Part shown: positions 1 to 9,596 of the stretch, piece after piece
Position numbering within the stretch: the first letter of the stretch is position 1
Layout of the letters: the number at the start of each line of letters is the position of its first letter
Assembly (NCBI GenBank): GCA_030340625.1
Contig: JAOPHQ010000597.1
Span: forward strand, 43,501 to 107,500
Length of the DNA: 64,000 bases
From: Merluccius polli
Lineage: Eukaryota > Chordata > Actinopteri > Gadiformes > Merlucciidae
Reading direction: 5' to 3'
Program-made: the position numbers and the translations under genes
The notes under the pieces: generated by a model
Databases searched by the model: none
Seen by the model: the letters and a program-made list of their open reading frames with translations, nothing else
Told to the model about the DNA's origin: nothing

Positions 1-370
1 TTTTCTTCAAAAATGTATTTGAATGTTGTTACATTTATATACAAACTGTTAAACTTGAATTTACAAGACGTTTTTCATTTGTGAACTTGTTTGCATTTGT
101 GTGTGAACTGGTCTGTATTTATATGTGGATTTTTGAGACTCCCCTGACACGGCTGGATTCACAAATGCATTTTTTTCAACAAGGAACTTTCTGTAGCCAA
201 TCAGATGCCGCCTTAGTTTTCAGCCAATCACATGACTGCAGTCCAACGAGGGGTACCTCACCATGGCCAGAGCACAGCATTTTCTCTGCGCATTTTGCAT
301 TACTTTTCGGTAAAATATAAAAAAGAAAGATCCGGACTTGACCTTTCTTCCACTTGAGTTCAGCCTCAAC

Positions 371-441
371 ATGGCGTCTGGGAATGGCAATCACGATTTA
401 ACTAACACTTGAATCGGGATTGCCATTACCAGACGCCATGG
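371..441. repeat. 71-bp palindrome inside the left inverted-repeat arm
   Basis: ATGGCGTCTGGGAATGGCAA at 371 is mirrored by its near-exact complement ending at 441, with a ~25-nt spacer. The opposite arm lacks it, so it is an insertion into one arm or an arm-specific fold-back. Confidence 0.75.
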
Positions 442-546
442 CTGAACTCTGTGCGTTCACATCAGAAGCGATCGATTGCGTGGGTCCCAGGGAACACCGG
501 CAATTTGGTTCCTACTGTACTTTTTTGGTTCCTACTGTACATCAAA

Positions 547-714
547 ATGTCGACTGAAAAGTTAATCGCGGCTGTGGCTGGGCACCCGGTGTTGTACGAT
601 CCAATACAATACCGTAATAATCAGCTTAAATATCATTTTTACAAGCACACGCACGAAGCGGGCCGCCTATTAACGGCATGGACCAAGCGGTTCTGGACCA
701 GGAAGGAGACATGA
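547..714 (+). pseudogene. MADF-domain N-terminus, truncated
   Basis: An ATG at 547 opens a reading frame beginning MSTEKLIAAVAGHPVLYD, which resembles the start of a MADF (Myb/SANT-like) DNA-binding domain: a first helix followed by HPxLYD. Only about 27 residues fit. The sequence after YRNNQLK diverges, lacks the later MADF tryptophans in the right spacing, and stops at 714. MADF/Myb-like proteins are the companion ORF of Harbinger transposons, which fits the host element. This is a remnant, not a working gene. Confidence 0.45.
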
Positions 715-722
715 ACACTTTC

Positions 723-925
723 AATAATCGTATTTACCGTATAACTGCACACAAATTTATTTAAAAGCAAGCAAATGGAAAGCATGTTTGTTTGTATTGT
801 GGTGTCCGGTGCGTGTGGATGTGCGGCTCCTCCGGCGGAGCGGTTCATGTTAATAGCGGAGTCCGGGAGGGTTCACCTTCACGGCGTAGTTATGAGGGAT
901 GTGCGACTATCGTTTATCCAACAAG
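723..925 (+). repeat. Dispersed ~200-bp repeat, copy 1
   Basis: This segment, from AATAATCGTATTTA to TGTGCGACTATCG, recurs in reverse complement at 35485-35690 inside a hAT element with only scattered differences. It includes a GC-rich core (GCTCCTCCGGCGGAGC palindrome) and contains no convincing coding sequence. Confidence 0.8.
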
Positions 926-1755
926 CAAAACCGTCTCTGCAATATGGCCAAAGTGTATGGAGTTCACTCTTTGATATGGCTGTCTGTAAGCATACGGCTC
1001 CTTTAAATGCGTCTGCAAAATTGAATTGTACGTCATGAGCGACAAAAGCAAACAGAAATATTCGCAGCGAATCTTTATGAGCGACCAAAGCGTCTTTGCA
1101 GCGCAATTCGCTTCTGATGTGAACGCACAGTTACCAGTGAAGTCCGATAACTCTTTTTTATTTACCGAAAAGTAACGCAAAATGCGCAGAGAAAATGCTG
1201 TGCGCTGGCCATGCTGAGGTACCCCTCGTGGGATTGTAGTCATGTGATTGGCTGAAAACTAAGGAGGCATCTGATTGGCTACAGAGAGTTCCTTGGTGAA
1301 AAAAATGCATTTGTGAATCCAGCCGTGTCAGGGGAGTCTCAAAAATCCACATATAAATACAGGCCAGTTCACACACAAATGCAAACAAGTTCACAAATGA
1401 AAAACGTCTTGTAAATTCAAGTTTAACAGTTTGTATATAAATGTAACAACATTCAAATACATTTTTGAAGAAAATATGTAATTAATATATTTATGGATTT
1501 ATATTACATTTATTTAAAACAAGATACATTTGTGTGTGGATCAGAAATGTGCTTGTGAAACTTATTTTTGTTTATGGATTTATTTTACATTTATACATGC
1601 CGAAATCCATTTGTGTGTGCATTGAAATGTATTTGTGAGAAGAGAGTAATTTATATATAAATCACAAAATACATTTGTGAATCCTTCTCTGTGCATTCAT
1701 TATTAATGAGACTGTTCTGACCCCATACAAATGCAGTACTCTGTGGTGGGGGTCC

Positions 1756-1852
1756 GCCCTTTATTACGACAGCCCGTTATTACGACAACCCTCCATTACG
1801 ACATCCCGTCATTACGACATGCCTCTATTTAGACATGCCCCTAATCCGATCT
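1756..1852. repeat. 16-bp tandem repeat, six units
   Basis: Six consecutive 16-base units, the first five ending in ACGACA or AGACA, with drift in the last. They form the left sub-terminal array of the 1749-3086 element. Confidence 0.85.
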
Positions 1853-1859
1853 TTTTTGG

Positions 1860-2215
1860 TACCGCTATTACGACAATTTGGTACCGCTATTACGACAATT
1901 AGGCCTACTACAATTTGGTACCGCTATTACGACAATTAGGCCTACTTTTCATAGAAAGTGCAATAGAATAATAATAATAGTTATTAATATGACAATTAGG
2001 CCTACTTTTCATAGAAAGTGCAATAGAATAATATTAATAGTTATTAATATAGAATAAATGTAGGCCTACCTCTATCATCCCGCCCGCATCCGATCTTTTT
2101 TGGTACCGCTATTACGACAATTAGGCCTACTTTTCATAGAAAGTGCAATAGAATAATAATAATAGTTATTAATATAGAATAAATGTAGGCCTACCTCTAT
2201 CATCCCGCCGCACCC
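1860..2215. repeat. Longer tandem duplications (58 to ~100 bp)
   Basis: The block beginning GACAATTAGGCCTACTTTTC and running through AATAATAATAGTTATTAATA recurs at about 1931, 1991 and 2117. The last two copies also share the following TAGGCCTACCTCTATCATCC stretch. It looks like slippage or unequal-exchange growth inside the element. Confidence 0.8.
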
Positions 2216-3086
2216 GCAATGAGCTTCCATTTGCATCGCGAGTGCAGACCTCTACTCCAAACAATGTTTTTCACAATAATTGATATCGGCACACATTTCA
2301 GTCAAAAACTAGGTGATTTTGAACCGGCCATGTGAATAAATGTTAGGCCTACACATTATGTAAAAGACAGGGAGCTCTCCTCATTTTTATTCAGCTCTCA
2401 GGGGGAAAAGGTTGAAACTCCATGCACCAAACAAACTCTGTGCGTGCAGGCCAGCAGTCTACTTAAAAATATATAAGAAGAAGCACAAATAAAGCTCTAG
2501 GACCTGAAATTTGGACTTGTTCGTTAGAAATCAATTTAATTAGAATTATGGACTGCCTTTGAATGAAGTTTAATCGGACTTTAAGTTGATTGAACAAAGT
2601 TTCAAGGTGTAGGCCTACCTTTTTTGCGCTGTGGAAGCCTAATTTAAGAACGGCGAAATAATATTTTTTGAAAAGGATACTCTGATTTTGTTATGAAGAT
2701 TGTTGCTTTTGGATTTGATATGGATAGGCTAGTCCTATATATTACCAACTAGGGGCAGCCTCGAAGTTGGATGATTGGCTCTTTTTAGAAATTGTTTTCC
2801 CATGTATTTGTCACACCCATGCATAAGCTGCGTGTATGCTAAGTCCAGAACATATGGGTATAATCACATTAATTAATTAATTTAAAGTACAATGATAATG
2901 ACAAATATTAATGGCCTCATGTCGGAATGGCAGGACGTTTGAAAAAAAGTAACGTGCCGCTACTCAGACAATGGGGAAAAAAATTGTCGCAGTAGTGGGA
3001 CGCTTGGAAAATAATATTAATGCCGCCACTCCGACCACTAGACGTCAATGTCTAAGTAGCGGCATGTCGGAATAGCGGCATGTAAC

Positions 3087-3453
3087 CTCTGTGGTGCACT
3101 TAACGGAAATGACCATCAGCTGCGCAGCCGCGTCACCCGCCAAACCAACCCGGAAAGAGAAAAACGGCCACTGACGTCACTCTCCTGCGCCGCTTCAGGT
3201 TTGCCAATTCAAATTGAATTATGGACTCTTTTTTGCGGGGGGTGGGCATGAAAACGAAAAAGCAATGTCCTCTTTGTTTTCTTTTTAGTTGTGTCATAAA
3301 ATGAGCAGTCTTGAAGAAGAAAATGAAAATGCAGTTTGGATGATCTATTATTCATTTTATTTATGAGTCAAATAATGCAGCTATATTCTGAAAATGAAAA
3401 AGCATTTCTGTTAATCCACTTTAATTTGAATTATGGTACAGATTTGCTTCCAT
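3087..3453. other. Intervening non-coding sequence
   Basis: No gene seen. A GC-rich start (3100-3200) is followed by AT-rich sequence. AATTGAATTATGG and AATTTGAATTATGG occur at 3215 and 3423 in direct orientation, so these may be old element ends or a duplication. Confidence 0.4.
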
Positions 3454-3668
3454 AGCTACCGGCGTTAGCCCGTGCGCTGGTGGAAAGGGGTGCCGGAGCT
3501 AGCTGTGCGAGGGGAGCTGTTGTGGCTCACGCGACACTAATACTACTATTCTACTACTACTACGCTACTACTACTACTATTACTATTACTACTACACTAC
3601 TAGCTACTACCACTACAAACTATTATTACCGGCGAGCAGCGGCAACAAACATGCCAGCGTCCACTCGA
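3454..3668 (+). repeat. Dispersed 215-bp unit with embedded (TAC)n, copy 1
   Basis: The unit from AGCTACCGGCGTTAGCCCGT to CGTCCACTCGA is repeated in reverse complement at 38161-38374. Both copies keep the same irregular TAC/TAT microsatellite, differing by about one six-base step. In copy 2 it abuts the 5' side of an L2 LINE, so it may be LINE-associated. Confidence 0.85.
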
Positions 3669-3689
3669 TTGTTGTTGTATTTTTCTTTT

Positions 3690-3838
3690 TTTTAATGATT
3701 CTTACTGTGTTTTACTCCCTAGCCCACCTCCCCTTTCCCCAAGTGGCCCTTGTCGCTTGTCAGGCCGCCATTGTAAATAAGAATTTGTTCTTAATGACCT
3801 GCCTGGTTAAATAAAGGTGAATAATAATAATAACAATG
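3690..3838 (+). mobile_element. L2-type LINE/SINE 3' tail
   Basis: The segment ending GGTTAAATAAAGGTGA followed by (AATA)n matches the familiar fish L2-related 3' end (AATAAGAATTTGTTCTTAA...CCTGGTTAAATAAAGG). It follows the 215-bp unit directly. It is either a severely 5'-truncated LINE or a SINE with an L2-derived tail. Confidence 0.65.
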
Positions 3839-4082
3839 AAAGTTAATGGAGTGATTTCTAATATTGTTGCCTAAAGGGAGCATATACAGTATAAAGTACA
3901 TAGTATTGGTCCAAGTACAGAACCTTGTGGAACTACATGACTAACTGTAGTATTTATTGAAGATTCATTGTTAACATGTAGAAACTGTGAACAATCTGAT
4001 AAATAGGACCTAAACCAGCTTAGTGCGGTTCCTTTAATGCCAATTTGATGCTCGAGTCTCTGTAAAAGAATATTATGATCAA
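3838..4082 (-). pseudogene. L2 LINE #1, reverse transcriptase fragment (3' end)
   Basis: Read on the minus strand, this gives VDHNILLQRLEH, SWFRSYLSD and VPQGSVLGPIL, the RT palm block preceding the YADD motif, then ILYMLPLGNNIR. It stops just before the catalytic YADD. It continues without loss the RT piece at 6618-7125; the 4083-6617 transposon was inserted in the codons between AFDTI and DHNILL. The LINE 3' end is missing. Confidence 0.85.
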
Positions 4083-4559
4083 CACTGTAAACCCGAATGT
4101 TCAAAATAATTAATCATAATAAGTAGTGTTAACTTAAAATGTTCTTAAAAGTTGTACTTACTTAAAAATGTTGAGTGCCAGTAGCAATTTCCTTCTTTTG
4201 AGTTTATTGAACTTGTAATTTTTGATTAATATGAACTTTTTGCATTTTTATGTACCTGCTACTTAAAATAATTAACTCAGAGTTACTTAAAACTATATGG
4301 ATTAAACATGAATTTATGTCTTATTTTGAAAGAACAAATAAATGAATAAAATCAAGAACGAATTAAGAATACATAAATTGCATCAGATAGATTTGTATAA
4401 ATAAAATATCACACACACACACACACACACACGTGTCTATACGTTTATAAATCATTAATTGTTAATAGTTTGCATGTTACAAGGTTGGCTAGTTAATAAC
4501 TAACATTTAAAAAAAAAAAAATCGTTTCCACCGGAAGCGATCACATATTTGATTTTGTA

Positions 4560-4654
4560 GTATTTGCGAGCACTTCCTGTTCAGACAGCAGACCTGAGAA
4601 GAGCGGGAAAATAATTGACCGGAGGATAACACACTGCGCAATTGAGTTGTGAAT
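4560..4654 (+). promoter_or_regulatory. Promoter / untranslated first exon of the captured gene
   Basis: A CCACCGGAAGCG ETS-type site at about 4530 precedes a G+C-richer stretch ending in GAAT|GTAAGT, a consensus splice donor at 4655. The matching acceptor (TTTTCAG) ends at 5073. This is inferred from sequence alone. Confidence 0.4.
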
Positions 4655-5073
4655 GTAAGTAGTCAACATAAAACTTGCTTGAATGTTTGTTTCTGGTAGT
4701 TCAACGTGTTTTTAAGACGGACAAAGTGAGTCACGTTAGCAATGTAAAACGGTTAACCGTTAGCGGCCGTAGCGGCTAACCTAACCCCCGCCGCCGGTCG
4801 TAGGTCCGGGGTGCGTTACGTTTGCATGGATGCTACCAGCCCAACGTTACCTAACTTTGACTTATTTGTGTAATGAAATGTTTTGAATTGAAATTCAAAA
4901 AAATGAATTGTCTAACAGGCATCTTACACATCTACTTTGTTTTAATCAATGTTGGTGTATATTGTTGTACACTTTTAGTATGAGGAATATGACTGCAGTT
5001 TTTGATAGTTCTGATGGAGGTTTAAACTTCATGACAGGTGTCCTGTATAATAATATTTTTTTTGTGTTTTCAG

Positions 5074-5318
5074 GTTGCTGCAACAAATATGACTTGGCAC
5101 TGTAAGTTGTGTTCAGCTTCTTTTACCACTAGAACATATTTATTTAAACACTGCAGGCTGCAGCACAGCCACTTTTCAAAAATTAGCCCAAAAATGTACC
5201 CCTTATTAGTAAGATGATGCAGAACACGTTTGCCTTGCGACGACAGACTATTGTGATGTCCAGCCCACCGGTGAAAGAGCTAATGGACCGCTGGCCTGCT
5301 CTTCATATGCAGTCTGAG
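5074..5318 (+). pseudogene. Captured exon: C2H2 zinc finger plus SAMD3-like segment
   Basis: The exon begins after TTTTCAG. The ATG at 5089 opens 42 codons containing one C2H2 finger, CKLCSASFTTRTYLFKHCRLQH (C-x2-C-x12-H-x4-H), and stops at 5215-5217. An overlapping frame from 5217 encodes RRQTIVMSSPPVKELMDRWP and ends at a splice donor (GAG|GTAATA, 5319). Both blocks resemble parts of the abundant fish proteins annotated as SAM-domain-containing protein 3-like, which pair an N-terminal C2H2 finger with an (R/K)RxxIVxxxPP...RWPALF region. The link between finger and second block is out of frame or deleted here. Family recognition is from memory. Confidence 0.55.
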
Positions 5319-5493
5319 GTAATATGGGTCAACTCTTTCATCTTTGCTAAATAAATTTAAGAAATACATTCATTTTGTATGTTCTTTTTTCTGTTTTTAT
5401 CGTTGCTACTGTATGTCACATTGTGTGTGATGTTGCCTAATTTCATTCATCATAAAATAAATAATTGCTATTACTGTCCTTTCCTCAATGCAG

Positions 5494-5629
5494 GTATATG
5501 CAGAGTTCCAACGCATAACTAACCAGAACCTACAACACTTTCTATGCCGAGCTTGATCGCCATACTCCTCGTTTGATGGCCTTGTTTAGGCAGAAAGCTT
5601 CCAAAACTGGGACTGACAAACATGTTTGA
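5494..5629 (+). pseudogene. Captured exon: continuation of SAMD3-like segment
   Basis: After a CAG acceptor at 5491-5493 the frame reads VYAEFQRITNQNLQ, joining in phase to the previous exon's ALHMQSE. After a one-base shift near 5537 it continues FYAELDRHTPRLMALFRQKA and stops at 5627-5629. The pattern (EFxxITxxxLxxxF...LDxxxPxLxxLxxxK) is the expected next part of the same family. The frameshift and missing exons make it a pseudogene. Confidence 0.55.
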
Positions 5630-5924
5630 GTTCACACAGAAAATCTTGCAAATGACCTGATGTTGTATGTGTAACTCAAGATCCAAAAAGGAGTGGTGGA
5701 TTCTGGCTCAGTCTGTTAGAGCATAGTCCACAATGAGAATGTCATGTCAGGTCCATGTTGACTACTGTTCAACTGTTGATGTTAAAGTTGCTGCTCTACT
5801 CAACTGGTTTTAAGCCAAATGGCACAAAGTACACACTGTTTTTGTACTAATGTACATTTTATTGTTGTTAAACTGAAATGCAGTACTATAGTTTTGGGAC
5901 ATTTTTATATGTGGCGAATCAAAC

Positions 5925-6005
5925 CTCTCTCTCTACCTCTCTCTACCTCTACACCTCTCTCTCTACCTCTACACCTCTCTCTCTACACCTCTCTCTCTTC
6001 ACCTC
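5925..6005 (+). repeat. (CTCTCTACCTCTACAC)n microsatellite
   Basis: Imperfect CTCT/CTACACCT repeats spanning about 80 bases. Confidence 0.85.
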
Positions 6006-6617
6006 TGTTCAGAGTTTTCCTTACTGCACTACAGGTGTTTAGACAATAGGCCCAAACACAATATGCATTGGTTCTCTTTAATTTTTATTTATTATTTTAT
6101 TATTATTTTATGTTTTATTGTTCTATTCAATGTTAACATTGCCGTGCTAAAAGGGAGCAGGCAAGAAAATACTGTTCAAAGATGTTCACTGACTTGACTT
6201 ACAAGTATTAAGTTGATACAAAGTAATAAACTGAGTTAAGTTAACATGAAAATGGTGTGGTTGTGAACTTATTTTTTAAAGTTCTGTGAACTTATTCCAG
6301 TTGATTGTAAACTGGAAACTTGTAAGTCATATTGACTGAAGATAATTGAGTCGCCTTAACTGAAAATGTTTAGGCATATTAACTGAAGATAATTGAGTCG
6401 CCTTAACTGAAAATTGTAAGTCATATTAACTGCAAATAGTTGAGTTGAGCTAAATGAGCACTTTAATTTAACTGTTATCAAAAGATACAAGTGGCAAGTC
6501 ATCTAACCTTTTAAGTTCAGGAAACTTTGGACTTTTAAGTTAGTCAACTTAAAACAATTAAGGCAATCGATTGCCTTAATTTTTTTGAGTTCTGGGAACT
6601 TATTCGGGTTTACAGTG

Positions 6618-8064
6618 AATGGTGTCAAATGCAGCACTAAGATCTAATAATACAAGTACAGAGACAAGTCCACTGTCAGAAGCAATCAAAAGGTCATTAC
6701 TAACTTTAACCAGAGCTGTCTCTGTGCTATGATTAACTCTAAATCCTGACTGGAAATCCTCAAATAAACTATTGTTATGTAGAATGTCACACAATTGTTT
6801 GGCGACTACTTTCTCCAGAATCTTAGACAGAAAGGGGAGATTAGAAATCGGTCTATAGTTGGCTAAATCCCCTGGGTCAAGAGTGGGCTTTTTAAGAAGG
6901 GGTTTAATTACAGCTACTTTAAAGGAAAGGTAAAGGTACATATCCTGATAATAAAGACAGATTAATCATATCCAGTAAAGAAGTGCCAATTAAGGGTACA
7001 ATTTCTTTAAGCAGCCTAGTTGGGATGGGGTCTAACAGACAGGTTGATGACTTCGATGAACAAATTTTAGAAGTTAACTGATGAAGACTGACAGCAGAAA
7101 AACACTCCAAATACACAGGTTGCACCAGTCAAAGTGTCTGATGTTGGAGAGCCTGCGATACCTATTGAGGGCATTTGGTGACCAATTTTCTCTCTAATAG
7201 TAATAATTTTATTATAAAAGAAGTTCATGAAGTCATTGCTACTTAAGTTGATGGGGATACATGGCTCAATAGAGCTGTGACTCTCTGTCAGCCTGGCTAC
7301 AGTGCTGAAGAGGAACCTAGGGTTGTTCTTATTTTCTTCTAATAGTGCTGAGTAAAAGGCTCCTCTGGCATTACGGAGGGCCTTTCTATAATTTTTAAGA
7401 TTATTTTGCCAAATTAAGCGATTTTCTAATAATTTCGAAGCGCGCCATTTCCTTTCTGATTTCCTTGTTTCCTGTTTTAATTGACGAGTTTGTTGGTTGT
7501 ACCACGGTGCTAGTTTCCTGTTGTATTATTTTCTGTTTTCTAGGAGCGATAGAATCTAATGTTGATTGTAGGGAGCCTGCAGTACTATTAACAAGATTAT
7601 CAATTTGGGAGTGACTAAAGTTAATATAGGACTCTGTTATATTCAGATATGGCATTGAATTAAACACTGATGGAATCTCCTCCTTAAATTTAGCTACAAC
7701 ACTGTCAGATAGACATCTGCTGTAGGAAGTTTTGCTTAATGGCTTATAGTCTAATAATAGAAATTCAAAAGTTATTAAATAATGGTCAGATAGGAGAGGA
7801 TTATGTGGAAAAACTATTAAATGTTCAATATCCATGCCATATGATAGAACAAGGTCAAGAGTGTGATTAAAACAATGGGTTGGTTTATTTACACTCTGAC
7901 AGAAGCTAATTGAGTCTATTAATGAGGTAAATGCGTTACCAAGGCTGTCATTTGTAACATCCACATGGATATTAAAATCACCTACAATAATTACTTTATC
8001 TTATTTAAGAACTAAACATGATAGAAACTCTGAGAATTCAGATATAAAATCAGAGTATGGTCCA
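6618..8064 (-). pseudogene. L2 LINE #1 ORF2: endonuclease C-terminus and RT N-terminus
   Basis: Minus-strand frames give, in order, YSDFISEFSEFLSCLVLK and HTLDLVLSYGMD...LLSDHYLITFEF (the end of the APE-type endonuclease, with its SDH motif; 8064-7401), a linker with the frame lost once (7400-7130), then LDPIPTRLLKE (7125-6919) and VAVIKPLLKKP...NYRPISNLPFLSKILEKVV and FQSGFRVNHSTETAL...LLDLSAAFDT (RT fingers/palm). Several frameshifts separate the pieces, so it cannot be translated whole. It continues at 3838-4082 and, upstream, beyond the Harbinger insertion at 13128-13490. Confidence 0.85.
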
Positions 8065-8449
8065 GGGGCCTCATGTACGAAGACTTGCGTGGATTTTTGT
8101 GTGGATTTTGGCGTACGCCAAAACCCCGAAAATGTCGTACGCACAAATAAATTCAGATGTATCAAAGTGTGCGTACGCATGGATCCGAGCGCGTTTCTTT
8201 TGTACATCCCGATCAACGTGGAACTGAGCACACGTGCAGATGTGGCAAACTCCTCCCTGTCCACGCCCCCATTTAAATATGCAAATCTATGTAAATAGAC
8301 CCTGGACCTGAGATTCACCTCTTCATCCGATCAGACAAAACAAGCAAGTGTGGCACAGAGGATATTTATATGTTATTGCCACTTACTTAAATGTGTTATT
8401 TTATATGTATGGACTTTATTTGGCATTTTTACAGACAACCCCCATTCAA

Positions 8450-8456
8450 TTTTAAG

Positions 8457-8491
<35 letters not shown>
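8450..8491 (+). repeat. (ATT)n microsatellite
   Basis: About 12 ATT units in a row. Confidence 0.85.
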
Positions 8492-8492
<1 letters not shown>

Positions 8493-8643
8493 AGGCACGA
8501 GACCACCAGCGGCTATATAAACGGTGGGCTGCGCTGCGTTCTTCAGTCGGCAGTTAACCGGGACCAGTAAAGCACTGAAGACCAGCCGACTCAGTTGTCT
8601 TTTTGTTTAATTGATTCTTTCAGAATAACATATTTTCTAAAAT

Positions 8644-8982
8644 ATGCCAACCCTTGAGTCAGCTTGCACTCTATGGGTGAACAAAGGAAAGAAAAGACAT
8701 TTCACAGAGTCCGAGTTGGAGATTGTGGTGATGACGTGGAGCCGCGGAGGGAGATTCTCTCTGGTCCCGTCAGCAGGGATCAATATGAAGAGAAAGGAGT
8801 GGGAGTGTGTGTGTGAGGCGGTACATGCCGTGGGGTCCGAGCAGCGCACACACACACAGGTGAAGAAGAAGTGGTCGGATCTGAAGGTGGAGGTGAAGCG
8901 GAGGAATATATTCTATGCGTCACTTTCATGCCGCACACTTGGAAGACCACTAGGTGGCGCTGTTTTTGAGCAAATTCCGTAA
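8644..8982 (+). CDS. Harbinger Myb/SANT-like DNA-binding protein
   Basis: A 112-residue ORF with a trihelix/Myb-like N-terminal domain: KKRHFTESELEIVVMTW (helix 1), KRKEWECVCEAVHAV (helix 2, tryptophan anchor) and HTQVKKKWSDLKVEVKRR (recognition helix). This layout is that of NAIF1/MSANTD-like proteins and of the Myb-like ORF2 of Harbinger transposons, which brings the transposase into the nucleus and onto DNA. The C-terminus departs from the family after KVEVKRR (residue ~88) and stops at 982, so the normal tail is probably lost. The ATG at 8644 follows a TATA-like stretch (GGCTATATAAACGG at 8512) at a plausible distance. Confidence 0.65.
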   Translation: MPTLESACTLWVNKGKKRHFTESELEIVVMTWSRGGRFSLVPSAGINMKRKEWECVCEAVHAVGSEQRTHTQVKKKWSDLKVEVKRRNIFYASLSCRTLGRPLGGAVFEQIP

Positions 8983-9104
8983 CGTTTATAACTCCCGCAT
9001 ACTTTGTCGCACATTCGAAATCGGCTGATGAGCCAATTGTCATCGTTGCAAGTAAATCCTCGCGTTCCCTAAATACTCGCTCACGTCGGATTGCACCATT
9101 TGCA

Positions 9105-9404
9105 TATGGCGTCAGATTAGTGCCAAAATGCACTCGCGTGATAAAACATGCAGTCGGGCGTATATATTATTTCACACGCGTAGTTATTACCTGCGAGCGC
9201 GCAAATTCTCTCTGCGCGCTCGCGCACACTCAGAGCGCTTCTCCCCGAGCGAGGAAATCGGGGACTCGACAGCATTCCTCGTTGCTCTCACATCGGACAG
9301 CCTCTCGCAGCTCACGTTCTGCTCGCTCGAAAGGAATAGTTTTGGCACTTTGGGGGAGGGAACCCAGGCCAGGCAGTGCATTTTGGCACTAATCTGACGC
9401 CATA
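9105..9404. mobile_element. 300-bp MITE
   Basis: Terminal inverted repeats of about 30 bp (TATGGCGTCAGATTAGTGCC at 9105, complement ending 9404) flanked by direct TTTGCA at 9099-9104 and 9405-9410. The interior is GC-rich (TGCGAGCGCGCAAATTCTCT) and has no supported coding sequence; the open frames across it are by-products of composition. It is nested in the Harbinger element. Confidence 0.85.
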
Positions 9405-9596
9405 TTTGCAAGGTCCTCTAACAACGCTAACGCTGCCATCGGTAATACCATTTTCTTCATCACATTGCGCATGCGTTTATATCCACCCAGAGGTTTGCGT
9501 GTCCCTGTGAACCTGAGGGCTGTGTTGTCTGGAGCCATGTGCTCCTGGTAGGGTCTCCCATGGCAGAGTGGTCTCAGGTGAGGGGCCAGACTAAGA

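Larger units (their letters stand above)
1..1475. mobile_element. DNA transposon with long terminal inverted repeats (left end cut by window)
   Basis: The first ~365 bases and positions ~1133-1475 are near-perfect reverse complements; the match resumes at 448-485 versus ~1090-1130, so the arms are about 400 bp. Both arms are AT-rich and repeat ATTTGTGAA-like motifs. Similar motifs continue to about 1730, so the right arm probably extends further and the left arm lies partly outside the window. The centre holds a truncated MADF-like ORF and a 200-bp segment repeated at 35485-35690. No transposase is visible, so this is a non-autonomous copy. The superfamily is not certain; the MADF-like ORF hints at PIF/Harbinger. 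Confidence 0.8.
1749..3086. mobile_element. Mutator-like (MULE-type) non-autonomous DNA transposon
   Basis: The 10-bp sequence CTCTGTGGTG lies directly before (1739-1748) and after (3087-3096) the interval, as a target duplication. Tandem 16-bp units (pattern TGCCNCTATTACGACA) occupy the left end, and two units in the opposite orientation (as TGTCGGAATAGCGGCA) lie at 3050-3082, so the ends are inverted. A 9-10-bp duplication is typical of Mutator-like elements. The interior is AT-rich with no transposase ORF. The superfamily assignment is inference. Confidence 0.6.
4083..6617 (+). mobile_element. 2.5-kb DNA transposon carrying captured gene exons
   Basis: The ends are perfect inverted repeats, CACTGTAAACCCGAA at 4083 and TTCGGGTTTACAGTG ending at 6617, inserted in the RT frame of the L2 LINE with AA on both sides. 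The right sub-terminal region repeats TTAACTGAAGATAATTGAGTCG. No transposase is seen. The cargo is a promoter-like GC-rich segment and at least three exon-like blocks with good splice sites (see 4560-5629). The superfamily is not assigned. Confidence 0.8.

Noticed and set aside
81..320. 79-codon open frame, matched by a 78-codon frame at 1158-1394 on the other strand
   Set aside because: The two are the same sequence in the inverted-repeat arms of one transposon; no domain.
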